64,000 nt of DNA from Bemisia tabaci (GCF_918797505.1 NC_092793.1:67947660-68011659); one strand, 5' to 3'. Shown: positions 42,855 through 54,155, counted from the first letter of the stretch. Made by a program: numbers and translations. Notes: generated by a model not told the origin, from the letters alone.

Positions 42855-43103
42855 TGGACCACGTTCGGCCGGAAGGAACCAAGCCACATAAGAAGTCGTC
42901 ATTTATTAGGCAATTAAAAGTTTTTACGAGAGAACGATTGTGCGGGCACCTTTTGCAATTTTAAGAAATTTATTTTGTACCAAGCAGAAAAACTGAAATT
43001 TGCACGAGATTCTGCTCAACCATTTTCATGTAAAAAAGTAAATTGCCAATTAAATTTGGCAATAGCTGATGTGGCTTAGTTCTTTTATGCCTAATGTGGT
43101 CCA
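42855..43103. mobile_element. MITE, ~249 bp, inverted ends TGGACCAC
   Basis: TGGACCACGTTCGGCCGGAA, GGAACCAAGCCACAT at the left is mirrored by ATGTGGCTTAGTTCTTTTAT, GCCTAATGTGGTCCA at the right. The interior is unpaired and AT-rich. No target duplication was found. Confidence 0.72.
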
Positions 43104-43783
43104 ATTGATTTTTTCATAAAGACCAATGCAGCACCCCTTAAAATGTATAATATGACGAAATAAACATAAAAATGTGCAAATTTACGTCCGATCTCTCCCA
43201 ATGGCTCTTCCCGCCGTGTTGCGGCGGAAACCCGAGAGAGCACTTGGCTGAATGTTACAGTGGAGCTTAAAACTCAACAAGTTCATTCTCTGATAAGCCT
43301 TGCGCTCCATAAGACTGCTCGTATGCCAGGGCTCCTTATAGGATGGACATTTCTGGTTTTGAGAGGAAGCGGTCCAAAAGTTACGAAGCGCGGTCGTCCA
43401 GGCGGCCGCTGTGGCGCGGCGCAGCGTGGTGGAGTGAGACTGGACAAGCTGATGATGGTAATCCAAATGAATGAATTGTTCTACTTCCTGCGAGGATTTA
43501 TTTTCACGAATCGACGAGGCTTAATGGCTCGGACTCGATATGTAAACAGGACGTGCATCGCCGCGGAGAGGACAGGGTCACCCGCAAATTACACAGAAAT
43601 AAATCCGTGGGAGCGGGCGGATGAAACGGGGGGGGGGGGGGGAGGAGCGGTAAATTATTTTACTGGCGTTCCACCAAATGTCACACTGACTTCAGCCACG
43701 TTCTTCGCACCTCCCTAGAAAGGATGGGTCTCGCCCGTGGTCGAACGGATTTTAATTGAAGGATCGAAAGGCGAACCAAGACG
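43104..43783. other. No gene; G-tract
   Basis: A run of about 14 Gs lies at 43628-43641. Overlapping frames on both strands (43182-43718) look like by-products of the GC-rich composition. Confidence 0.35.
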
Positions 43784-43787
43784 AAAT

Positions 43788-43909
43788 GAACGTATTTCTA
43801 TCAAACAGAACTATGTGCATTAAGACATGAGCCCTTAGACCCATAAGAATATATGCATAACAGGGCTCACGTTGCAATGCACATAGTTCCGTTTCGCAGA
43901 AATACATCC
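43788..43909. mobile_element. MITE family K, 122-bp form, AAAT duplication
   Basis: GAACGTATTTCTATCAAACA and CCGTTTCGCAGAAATACATCC (first base trimmed) are the ends, with ACTATGTGCAT / ATGCACATAGT inside. AAAT flanks both sides (43784-43787 and 43910-43913). Confidence 0.88.
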
Positions 43910-44101
43910 AAATCTTGGTCAGAGTATATTTCCCGCGCTTAGGAAAAACGACGTATCACGACGGGGCTCAGAGGACAAGGCCTATAAGTGCAGTTTTTGA
44001 TGTTTCGAGAAATACGTGTTTGAAGTTTCGAATTGACATGGATCCTCATGACGGAAAGAAAGTTCAAACTGGCTGTTTGATGCTTAAATATTGGAATTTT
44101 A

Positions 44102-44214
44102 GAGATGGAAAAGGATCGATATACATGGGTGTTCGCATCGAACACTTTATCGAGTCTTCACCACAGCTTCGAATGGGGAAATATCGATAATTGATAATTA
44201 ATATCTCGCCTTGG
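44102..44214. mobile_element. hAT-type MITE (family J), partial
   Basis: AAGGATCGATATACATGGGT, GTTCGCATCGAACAC and GGGGAAATATCGATAATTG parallel the right two-thirds of the other family J copies. The left end is missing and the right tip (ATCTCGCCTTGG) is changed. Confidence 0.68.
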
Positions 44215-44223
44215 TATTCAATA

Positions 44224-44427
44224 CAGTGGCGTTACTCACCAAGCGCGGGCCCGCTTACAGACTGTTAAACCCCCCCCTTCTTCCTAGATATCCCCCCACC
44301 CCCCGAGCTCTATCAAGAGAATACATTTTTTTCATAAAAAAAATGAAAATTCCAGCAGGCGACTGGGCAGTGGGCCCCCTAGAGCGGTGGGCCCGTCCCC
44401 ATCGCGAGCTCTACATTTACACCACTG
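44224..44427. mobile_element. hAT-type element, 204 bp, different family
   Basis: Begins CAGTGGCGTTACTCACCAAG and ends ACATTTACACCACTG. The inverted match is limited to the first ~12 bases. The interior is GC-rich (GCGCGGGCCCGC, GGTGGGCCCG). ATTCAATA flanks both sides (44216-44223 and 44428-44435), a perfect 8-bp duplication. It sits directly beside the broken family J copy. Confidence 0.88.
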
Positions 44428-44435
44428 ATTCAATA

Positions 44436-46585
44436 ACTATCTAGTCTTACAATTTAATTACTCGTTATCATCCAATTTCGATTGAATTTTTCGGTCGAAA
44501 TGTACAGGGATAAACGCTGAGACGATAAATAAGGAGGGAAGCCCCGAAAACTGTCCCTTCGTTGTAGACAGCGTTTCCGGAGCCACCCGATCATCGGGGA
44601 GGGGGAGGAGAAGGGGGCCGTGGAGTCTCACGACTACTGGGCTGAAACGCCTTTCGCGTGTACTCTGGGAAAACATAAATTTGCAGGCGGGAGACAACCA
44701 CTGGAGTCAAAAATTATTCTCCGTTATTTAATTTCTTCTAATTTACCGGTTTAGTTTGATGGATGTTCGTGCGTGAGGTGCCTTTTTTACGAGTTTTAGC
44801 TTTGCGCATGTGTGTTTTTTCAACGTGGAAGCTAAATTTCTATCGTCTTCTTTTTATTCATGAACTGAGCAACAATTATTTCGCATGTCACATCACGTAT
44901 CGGCCTTGATAAGAAAATCTGTCTGAAAAAATATTTGAGAAATAAATGAGACTTCATTGGTTTAAATTCAGATTTATTTGATGATGTATCCGTTGTAATG
45001 ACATTAAATGGCATTATATTTGTCGGTCGAGTTGAGGGTCTCGAAACATAAAGTATTTCTTTGATAGGACTACTTTTTGAAGCAGTAGAAAGCTGCACGG
45101 TAATCATGTTTGAATCTCAACAAATACACCACATCAGGTGTTGAAAAATTCTCAGTGAACTCTTTGCGCGAATTAAAGACCAAAGTAGCCTTAGATTAAA
45201 CGAAGAAAAAATAATGAATAAAAAAAACTGTAATTCAATTTGCTAATACAAACTTACAGTAACCGATGACCGCATTCTAAGCATTTGGTCATCAACCTTA
45301 TTTCTATTTTTCCCTTTCCAAATGTAGAGATTACTAAATATATCCACTCGAAATTGAAAGTTTATATCATCAAACAATGTTTTTTTTTTCTTCTTTAAAT
45401 CACAAAATTAAAAATTACTCTCGATATTTTCCTTTTCTCAGGTATTCTCCAGTGTTTGCAATTGTTAAATGCAGTTACAAGCTCTTCGCAATGAAATAAG
45501 GACTTCCTTGATTATTTTGTCGGCTCGGAAATGAAGAGCTCTCCCGCAGAATTAGCACTCACTAAAGTCGATCGAGACACCCATTAAAGCGGCAATTATG
45601 TGATTAATATTACTTTTACAACTTCAGTAGGAAGGGAAGAACAAACCAATAAACTAACACTGTGCTTAATTTTTATGCTCCATAAAAACACTTGATAATT
45701 TTATTATGGCCCATACCGGAATTACCCTAAACTTAATCGCCGGATGCTCACCTGATAAAAACGCCGGGGAACCGCGAACACAGAAACTTTATTGTACCTG
45801 AAAGTGTTTCTTCGTCGAGCTACTGTGAATAACCTTACACGCATTCTTTTAAGACTAAGTAAACGAACTAAAACTAAGAAACTTTCAGTGCATCTGTTTG
45901 AGCTGAACATTCTCTCCTGTTCAGTCTAACATTGAAACTAATTGCAGCTCATACTGTAACTCAAATGATCATTTTTAGATGTTCTGACTTTGATTTCCCT
46001 ACAGATAGTGTGGACCTGGCCTTTTTCTTCCATCCCGTTACTGACAGTTTTCGGGCCACGTTTTCAGTGTCTCTTTGTTAGGATGCTAAATAACGTATTG
46101 CGAAGTTTCTTGCAACTTGCGTTGAATGACCGCAGACTCAAATATGTTAAGCTGAAAAAAGGACGAAAAAAATGGCTCGAAGCAATCAATGCCATCATTT
46201 GTCATGACGTAACATAGATACGTAATAACAGCGATCCCTTAAAACAAAGGCGTGGACAAAGGGCGTCGGAAGTTAGAAAACTAGATTCTCACCCCTACGA
46301 TCTAAAATTCTTCCGCAAGTGCTGATATACGTAATCACATTAGGGTTCAACCACACCGTATTATTTTCTGTAAACGCTTTACTTGATCTTAAAATTCAGA
46401 CAATACATCCCAATTCACGAAAAAAAGAAAGTTATCTTTGATTTCGTATATTGCCAATTGATGGACAATTTTGTAAATTTTCATCAAATACAATATAGAA
46501 GCAGTCATATATATTGACAACACTGCATGAGAATCTCCCGAAAGTCCCGAGGACAATCCGAAGAAGCTATCAGGGCTTATAAGAC
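44436..46585. other. No recognisable feature
   Basis: Mostly AT-rich unique sequence. Frames on the minus strand (for example 44458-44697 and 45722-45910) lack recognisable domains. Confidence 0.4.
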
Positions 46586-48478
46586 AATCAAAAGCCAATA
46601 AAAAGCCAGACGATTGGAAACGGAAGATAGCGCGTATTAAAAGCGGGGAAAAAATTAAAAATAATACTTTTTAATAAAAAGCCACGACGACGTATTGTCG
46701 GGTAGGCTCTCCGCGGAGTTTCGCGCTTGGGCGATGCATAAAAACGGGGACGTCTAATTGGATGTCTCCTCGACACGGTTGTCGAATTTTGCCGAAAATT
46801 CAGCACTTTCTACTCATAATTTACTACAAGGCAAGCGAATTTCCTTAGCAATCTGGCAACGTTGAACTCTTCGATACGCGACGTACGGATTGATAATGTC
46901 GAGGAGGCAGAGGGAGGGGGGTGGCAGGTCTCATATATGCGAGACCAGATTCTAATCATCTTATCCCCAACGGGAGGGGACGCGGGGGACGAAGTGTGAG
47001 CCGGGGACAAAATTGAAGGGGGGCCGAGGAGGAAAACCAATAAAAGCAACAAAACAAGGATTCGCCCGAAATGCGAAACGGAAGAGAAAATTGTGAAACA
47101 AAAGAGCGGAATTAAAAGCTGGAGGAGATATTATTTGTATCTATTGATTAAAAAATAAAAACAAAGAGCAAGGAGAGCGGCGCTGAGGGTTGCGGCGGGG
47201 AGGGGAGGGCGGGAGGGGGAGGGGAGGGGGCAGGAAGCGCGGGAAGAGCGCCGCCGGAGAAGCGGACGAAATTACATTAATAATATGACTAAGAAAAAGA
47301 GATAGGGCTCTAATCAAACAACTTATATGATATAATTTATCGTATAATTCCGTAGGAAGGCGAAGCGTATTAAGTGCTCGGGGAGCGGGGAGGAGGGAGC
47401 GGGCCAAGAAAGAATAATCAATAATTTTTGTCCATCTACCCTAAACTAAGTTTTGAGGGGTGAGCCGGGAGTGTATTATATTTTCCGGCTGATGACATGC
47501 TAAGAGGGTGGTGGCCCGGGCCGACGGGCGACGGGGCGAGACGCCGCGCTTTGCCGCAGCCCGCAAGATCCTTCTTAATAATAGATTGATCCACTACGCT
47601 TTTCCTCATTTTTCTTTTTAATTCTTTAATTATCGAATCATTGTGGAGCGCGGAGGACGCGGCTGCCACCGGCGCGAATAATAGACGCGCGCGAGCAGGA
47701 GCGAAATCTCATCACTTTCAGCGCTTCTGATTAAGGCCCGGACCGCGGACGGAATCCGGAATCTAAGCCACGGCTGACAGGTCGTTTTGTTCTCCCGGAA
47801 AATTCCCCGCGCTCCGCCGCTGTCGTCCATTGTCGGATCGTGCGTAGGAATCCACGAGTTTCAGTGGAAAAGATCCGGATTCAGGGGAAAGATCCCGAAA
47901 ATGAAAATGCGGAGGGAGCGTCACTTAAAAAGTTCTTCAGGTCCATAATATCATGTCTTTCTGAGGAGTACTTGGAAGAGTCTCATTTCCGGAATTTAAA
48001 TTGGGCTCGGGTCGGTTATTAGGCAACTGGACAAACTGCCGGCCAGAGCGTATAGAAAATTACGCGGGATTGAAGGCATTTCAAGCAGAAAACCTATCGG
48101 ATGCTTGAAATTATTGTTGTCGGAGATAAAGTTTGAGACCCGAGGGCGTGTTTGTCAAGTATACTCCACCTCAAGGAAAAACTAAAAGGGAGGTAATTTT
48201 GCGAAGGAGGTAGCTTCTCGTGGAGAGGCCTGAGGGTTAACTTACTGGAACCCAAAATATAGGCCTCCGCCTCTCACCAAAAAGACAGTGGATGGTCCTG
48301 TACACTGAAAAGGAGTTACGGGCTGTATAAATACCGTCCGTTCCGGGCTCAGAGGCCGATGAAACGAGTGCTGGAGCTGTAGCTTCGATTGCTGCGCGGC
48401 GCAGAGAGCAATGATGACGAGGACTTGAGATGAAAAGGAGAAGCCATCGGCGCGGCGATCGGCATGTAACACATATCA
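46586..48478. other. GC- and purine-rich non-coding stretch
   Basis: 46.9-47.3 kb is strongly G/A-rich on the plus strand and 47.5-47.85 kb is GC-rich. The numerous frames are compositional. No gene or repeat is supported; possible conserved regulatory DNA. Confidence 0.3.
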
Positions 48479-48695
48479 GCGCCTACAAGACTGCACGAAT
48501 ACCTCACACATTGCATCAAACACAGTGCGGTCATTGCGACCACCGTGAAACGGCAAGCGCCTACAAGAATGCATGAATACTTCACGCATTGCCCCAAACA
48601 CAGTGCGGTCAGCGTGAAACGCATGGCGCCTACAAGGCTGCGTGAATACTTCACGCATTGCGCCAAACACGGTGCGGTCGGCGCGGCGCCGGCGG
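48479..48695 (-). repeat. Minisatellite, three units of 69-78 bp, open on the minus strand
   Basis: Units start with GCGCCTACAAG at 48479, 48557 and 48626 and contain TGAATACTTCACGCATTG and CAAACACAGTGCGGTC. On the minus strand the three units are read in one frame (48476-48754), giving DRTVFGAMREVF...CRR three times with a few replacements and insertions that keep the frame. No function is recognised. Confidence 0.82.
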
Positions 48696-48893
48696 TGGAA
48701 GTTAAAATCATTAAACCACATTCGTGCTTGTTCTTTCATAATTTCTTCGTTCACTTCTTATGAATGGAAGGCCTTGTCCATACAGAGATAGGTTTACAAA
48801 ACTTAACTTTTGCTAGTAGTGTTGACAGGGCATCTCCAAAAAATGTGTTCAACACGAGTAAACGCGTCTTCTTATCAATGTTCGTATTAGACA
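48696..48893. other. No recognisable feature
   Basis: Unique sequence between the minisatellite and the next MITE. Confidence 0.4.
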
Positions 48894-48895
48894 TA

Positions 48896-49150
48896 TCGTC
48901 GGTGTAAGTCGGCAATCACATAACTCGATTTGTGACGTCGCAGACTTCCTATCACACTTTATTTTTTAAACGGAAAACCACTCAACGGCTATACTTTAAA
49001 ACTCTAGTGATTTTTCTTCTTTATGCAAAGAAAATTCTGCAAAAACTTCAAGGAATCATGTCAATTTGTTCTCTTCTAAAAAAATAACATAGAGGCGGAG
49101 ATTTTCAGACACCGCAAACGAGTTATGTGATTGGCGACTTACACCGTCGA
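48896..49150. mobile_element. MITE, 255 bp, flanked by TA
   Basis: TCGTCGGTGTAAGTCGGCAA and TCACATAACTCG at the left are mirrored by CGAGTTATGTGATTGGCGAC and TTACACCGTCGA at the right. TA lies outside each end (48894-48895, 49151-49152), as for Tc1/mariner-like elements. Inner blocks also pair (GCAGAC / CAGACACCGC). Confidence 0.82.
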
Positions 49151-49152
49151 TA

Positions 49153-49893
49153 TACTTTCTTTAAAAATTAGGAAAAACGAAAATTTTCGATTTTTTGGAA
49201 ATTTTGCGGTCAAATAACTGTGACAGGCCAGAAAATGGATATTTTGCCAATATACCAGTGGAAGGTCTCTTGACTCAGAGCTCAATCATCGATACATCGA
49301 TGCGAGCGTTGACGTCACAACCGATGCTTCCGAGCATTGTTTCCGGGGCCGATCTTGGACCAGGAGGGCGGGGGCGGGGGGCTTAGGCTACGGCACTCGA
49401 CGACGGGCATACCGGCGGCATTCCGCGCCCGCTAAATGCCCCGCGTCTGCCGCCGCGGCGGTGCATGTGCATGCCCGCTCGCGCGCGGCGGCTTTTGTTT
49501 CGCGGCGCGGCGGCGCGGGCGCGAGGCGTTTCGCCCGGCAGACACCGGCCGACCACCGTTGAACCCCGTCGCTGCTGCCGCTTCGTCGCTCCAAGTCGCC
49601 CTCCTCGCTCTTCGCCCCGATGGCCATCCTCGCGAAGCGGCAATCCCACGACCACCACCGGTTAATCGCTGTATCATATGGGAGTCCTCCAAGAGTCGGC
49701 CAGTTTTCCTTTCCTCGAGAAGCACGATGGGGCTACCGGTGCTAAGGAATCAACTCCTAGATCCAGAGGGGCCGCCCATGTATTCTGACATCAGGTACTT
49801 ATCCTGGTTCTTTGGCCCTTTTCATCCCCATGTGAGGTCCTTCGGTCCTCTCTTTCTCTTCCACCCTCATTTTAAGGGCTTTGTCCGGCGGTC
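49153..49893. other. GC- and CpG-rich patch without supported gene
   Basis: 49.37-49.67 kb is strongly CpG-rich, opening long frames on both strands (largest 49436-49948 forward). The forward frame runs on into a transposon terminus, which argues against a gene. A promoter-associated CpG-rich segment is possible. Confidence 0.35.
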
Positions 49894-50219
49894 TTCCCGC
49901 CCAACACGAAATATTGCTGCAATATTGCAGCAATATTGTCAATATTGAAACAATATTGTCATGTAAATATTTCCTTAAACACACTGCAGAAATATGTTGA
50001 CAATATTGCTAAAATATTTCATGACAATATTGTAACAATATATTTATAAAAATGTTTTAAATATATTTACAAAATATATTTATGTAATTACTTTTAAAAC
50101 AGTTTGTAAAATATATTTACAAAATATTTTAAAATTATTTTAGAAATATTAGTTTAAAAATATTTGTTTAATATTATGTTAAAAATATTTTATAAATATT
50201 TTTGTAATATTTAAAAATT

Positions 50220-50440
50220 AATTGCTAAAATGGCAAAAAATGGTTTGCGATTTCTGCAATTTGCTTTTTTTGCTAAAATGCCCACCCTCGTGGCGAGAAC
50301 GACAAAACAATTTGCAAAAGTGGTAATTTTATTGTGCGAAAATGGCAAACTATACTTTTGCGAAATTAACATTACTGTTTATGCTATTATGGCTAAAATT
50401 TTTGCTAGATTTTCAAAATGTTTGCCAAATTAGCGTATGG
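50220..50440. repeat. Degenerate TTTTGCNAAAATGG array
   Basis: TTTGC, GCAAAA and AAAATGGC blocks recur at irregular spacing, for example GCTAAAATGGCAAAAAATGG and TTTGCAAAAGTGG. It looks like a decayed short tandem or palindromic repeat. Confidence 0.55.
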
Positions 50441-50883
50441 TTTTGCTCTGTTTACCAATTATTTTGCGGAACTTACTAAAATCAATCGCTAGAAAAAAGA
50501 AAGGGGGGGGGGGGAAGAAAAGACAAAAAGAAGGGAAAAAATAAATAACATAACATAAATACATCGACATAAATTCAAACTAGGAAAAAGCTCAAATAAT
50601 TAAAACTGGAAAAAGACGCAATTATAAAAAACAGTAATTTGGTAAAGAAAAAAATGAGAGAGAGTTAAAAAAAACGAAAATTTGTAATACATGAATAGGA
50701 ATATGTTGAGTACAATTAATAAAGAATTTGAAACACAAATTACAGGATGAAATAAAAAATAATAAATAAATAATAAATAATAAATTCTGGTAAAATATTA
50801 TAAGAATCCGTCAATAAACAAACATATTACGGACTCAGAGGCCTGCGATAGTTAAGAGATTGAATTTACGGGCCCATCTACAT

Positions 50884-51100
50884 CAAGCCTGGCTGGTCTG
50901 GTGGTAAAGTACTGGACTTCGGATATCAACTCCACCCCGAGGCGTGGGTTCTAATCCCGACTAGGACGGCGCGGATTTTAAGGTCAGTAACAACTCTACG
51001 ATCCACAACCTGGACGCATGTGTACATTAGAAAGAAAATTAGTACCAAAGACGTCTCCTAGAGTGCGCGCACACGGATATGGAATATGATAACCTCATCG
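50884..51100 (+). mobile_element. tRNA-derived SINE
   Basis: TGGCTGGTCTGGTGGTAAAG resembles an A box. GGGTTCTAATCCCGACTAGG holds the B box GGTTCTAATCC ~40 bp later, the expected distance. A non-tRNA body follows. The acceptor stem does not close, so it is not a tRNA gene. The sequence after the B box is loosely like the SINE at 20097-20275. It sits inside the AATATT-rich element. Confidence 0.68.
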
Positions 51101-51280
51101 CAAGTAAATATTTTTAAAATATATTATCAATATTACCTTGACAATATTGCTGCAATATTGTCAGGGGGGCGGACAACAAACTATTGCAGCAATATTATTT
51201 CGATATTGTTAAAATATTGTTAAAATGTTTTTGACAATATTTCAGCAATATTTTTAAAATATTTCCGTGTTGGGCGGGAA

Positions 51281-51642
51281 TTGGCCCTTTTACCCCTTGG
51301 CCCCTTGACGTCATTTTTTGAAGTCTCTGAAAGAATTGAGCTTTGAAAGTTAAACAAATGGTACAACAGTGTTGGGAGGGCATGGAAAAATAATCCACTA
51401 CAGGTCCGGAAGTTAATGCGCTATGAATACTTTTGGGATTAATGCTTGAGGTGAAGACTTTTTCGTCAGTTGAAAGTTACTCTGAAAACCTGTTTTCTCC
51501 TGCTGTTCCCGAAAGTTTTGGAGACGCCAGAAAAATCATCAGTAGTCAGCGAACAATAAAATCGCGGATCGTATAGATCGATCATGAAGACTGGGGGCTT
51601 TACATTCTCTGAATCCTGCCAGCCCTTTGATTGGGCTTTTGA
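51281..51642. other. No recognisable feature
   Basis: Unique sequence without supportable signal. Confidence 0.4.
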
Positions 51643-51825
51643 GGGCCGTTTACACATTACGTAACGCTTTGGGAGGGAGGGGGTGCCGAATGGAGTGTTA
51701 CGCCATTTTGTGTTAACGTGTTGAAGGATACGGGTCTACATCACAAAAGTGTTACAAAAGGGGAGAGGAGGGCAGGGGGTCAAAAAATCTGGAAAAAATG
51801 TGTTACGTAATTTATGAACGCTCCC
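51643..51825. mobile_element. MITE, ~183 bp, ends GGGNCGTT...TTACGTAA
   Basis: GGGCCGTTTACACATTACGT plus AAC at the left is answered by GTTACGTAATTTATGAACGC plus TCCC at the right. The interior has G-rich blocks. MITEs with TTACGTAAC near such ends are widespread in arthropods. No target duplication was found. Confidence 0.72.
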
Positions 51826-52489
51826 TTGGTTGTCCGTTACTCTTGGTAACGGGGTCGGAAATCACATGAGACATCACATCCAGGCGCTTAGCGTAGCGTG
51901 CATGTTTTATATGCAGATTTTCAAAAATTTTCCGACGTCGGATTTGTATCATGCACAGCCGTCATCATTACGCGGCAACGCTGCGATTGTTGTCACATCG
52001 TGCCTGGAAGTTACATTTCGTCCGATAAGAAACGCCACGGTGCAAATTGTCCTCAGCGAAATGAGTGGCAACTACCAATGCTCATTCCACTCCCTCCGCA
52101 ACAGCTTCCAGAAGCGATAATTATTAAAAATCCGAGGAATGTTGCGATCGGAATTCGACGTAAATGTCGCGGTTATAGCAGCACGCCACTCTGTCGCGTC
52201 ATGATGCAATACGCTTCCAACGCCAATTGGTACTCCGTGACCGGCGGCTACTACTCGGTTAAATGGAAAAAGTGCATGATTGAAAAAAGAAAACGGGCGG
52301 GGGGCGGCGGCGGGTGGCTGTTTCTCTGCTTTGCTGCATTTGTTTTTCAGTCGCATTTTTCTTCTTCTTCTATGCAGACTCCTGATCGCTATTGTTTCCT
52401 TTCAGTGACAGAAAAATTGTGGCCAGCATCACAGTCAGGGAGGTGCGACGAGACGAGCAGTGGGGACTCGTAAGTTTTCAACACCAGGT
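51826..52489. other. No supported gene
   Basis: The 191-codon forward frame (51898-52473) overlaps other frames on both strands. It contains no recognisable domain, and a G-rich tract lies at 52295-52315. Confidence 0.35.
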
Positions 52490-52615
52490 TCAGTCCATTT
52501 AAATGTGTGTGAAACAATCGATGTCGGTCGATGTAGGCAGCCTCATCTAAAACCGTTAATTTGTAATGGATTTTAACGGAGTAACAACAGTATTACCAAC
52601 TGAAGTAGAATACTG
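52490..52615. mobile_element. MITE family E relative, partial
   Basis: CAGTCCATTTAAATGTGTGT, GAAACAATCGATGT and GGCAGCCTCATCTAAAACC resemble the 29716 element. AATGGATTTTAACGG is the opposing inner arm. The terminal TTGGCAAC blocks are decayed. Confidence 0.55.
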
Positions 52616-53904
52616 AGGATAATACCAACTGAGGAAGTTGCTAATACAAATATGACTGGCTGAGGGATAATGCCATTAACAAATATTATACGTGATAAAT
52701 TATTTGAAAAAATCTTAAAGAGACAAAAATACCCACAACAGAAAGCACTACTGACCCTCAAGTATGAGATACAATACAGATGACCTTAGGTTGTAAACCA
52801 ATAAATTAACAGAGCATAATTCATACACAATGAAAATTTAAAATTGGCGTGGGAGAGTGTACGGAACCTCGAATAATTTTGTACAAGGGACCAAAACATC
52901 GAGAGAACTGAGACATAGGTGTTTACTTTACAGATTGTACTTCATTCATTTCCTGTCTTAGTCTCTCGAGAGTAGCGGAGTTTGAACTTGACCTCATCTC
53001 TGAAAATTCCTGCGACTTTCCTCGGCAAATTCACATGTTGTCAAGTTTTACGAAAAAACCTCATGTTTTAACTGCGAAAGAAATGTATACCTCCTTCTTG
53101 TGGTTCCAATATAGTTAGAGTAACTCACTGTGGCCTCGCGTTCTTTGATTTTCTCACTGTATTCCCTCCACAGACAGATCATTGCATTAGAAAACTTGTG
53201 TTTTGGTAGCAAAGACCGGTATTCCAACTTTAAACTACATATTCCTGTAGAAATCTCAAAATACATTACGAAAAAGAGGTCAATTGCCTTAAGTCACCGT
53301 TCCGATGTAATGTAATTGAACCCAAATGCATATCAGTTGATTACTCAAGTAACTTATTGATCGAGATCGGTGCGCTTTTTACTTTCAAGCCAACCAAAAA
53401 AATCAATCAATGATGTATAACGGTAAATATGGAAAAACAGAGAGGCTTTTCAATCGTCTTACACCGATCGAGAGAATTATATCAGAGAGGAATACAATTT
53501 AAAATTTCTCATAGCGCCTAAGAAACCTATCCAGGAGGTATACTTTGCTACGTCTCATAAAATTTTCATTTTCGTTGAATATTTTAGGTAGCTCGATTGC
53601 AGGAGGCTGAGTTTTTGGCAACGGGGATTTTAATCGGATCAAATTATGGATCGAGACGTTATATCTAGAGGAGGTTTGAGTTACGAGCATAAATCACGAA
53701 ACATTGTCGTCGAGTGTGTTCGCGCCTGTGTTAGACTTCATCAGAAGCGTGTAGTCTCAACTCGGCTCCCCCCGAAAAAAAAACGAAATGTACACGACAG
53801 AGACGAAAGGAGTGATATTGAAGGTGAGCTGATCAAGGAATGGGGGCTATTTATACTTTCCCTTGCTATGAATTAACTCCCGCGTCTCAAATTATCAATT
53901 CCAC
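52616..53904. other. No recognisable feature
   Basis: AT-rich unique sequence. No supportable gene, repeat or RNA. Confidence 0.4.
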
Positions 53905-54155
53905 AACTCTGAGGAAGAACGTCATATGAACATTCGAATTTTGCCAAATTTTGTCCCGTAAAGTATCCCTTCTTGAGGATAGCTGTGAACATTTTCCTTT
54001 GAAATTAAGAGAAACACTCGATAAAATCGTCTGTACAATCCTCTAAGAAATTCAAAGAGGATATTTTACAGGAGTTCAGGTGAACTTACTACTTTTACGG
54101 GAATCACTTGGCAATGTCTGGAGGTTCATATGTTGTTTTTCCTGAGCACGACAGA
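53905..54155. mobile_element. MITE family A, diverged complete copy
   Basis: AACTCTGAGGAAGAACGTCA, CATTCGAATTTTGCCAAATT at the left, CTTGGCAATGTCTGGAGGTT and TTTTTCCTGAGCACGACAGA at the right. The layout is full length with many substitutions. Confidence 0.7.

Larger units (their letters stand above)
49894..51280. mobile_element. ~1.4-kb AATATT-rich element with inverted ends
   Basis: TTCCCGCCCAACACGAAATA at the left is answered by TATTTCCGTGTTGGGCGGGAA at the right (last 20: ATTTCCGTGTTGGGCGGGAA). Both arms are packed with CAATATTG-type repeats (GCTGCAATATTGCAGCAATA left, TTGACAATATTTCAGCAAT right). The middle holds a degenerate TTTGC-AAAATGG array and an embedded SINE. No target duplication and no transposase were seen. 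Confidence 0.75.

Noticed and set aside
43182..43718. Opposed 94- and 152-codon frames
   Set aside because: Neither shows a family resemblance, and the forward one continues through a poly-G tract.
48479..48695. CRISPR-like array
   Set aside because: Units are contiguous 69-78-bp tandem repeats, not short repeats with unique spacers, and the genome is eukaryotic.
49436..49948. 170-codon forward frame in the CpG-rich patch
   Set aside because: Opposite-strand frames of similar length exist, no domain is visible, and the frame runs into the transposon terminus at 49894. Composition explains it.
50884..50970. tRNA gene
   Set aside because: A and B boxes are present but the acceptor stem does not pair and a SINE-like body follows.
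51898..52473. 191-codon forward frame
   Set aside because: No recognisable domain, overlapping frames on both strands, and it spans a G-rich low-complexity stretch.
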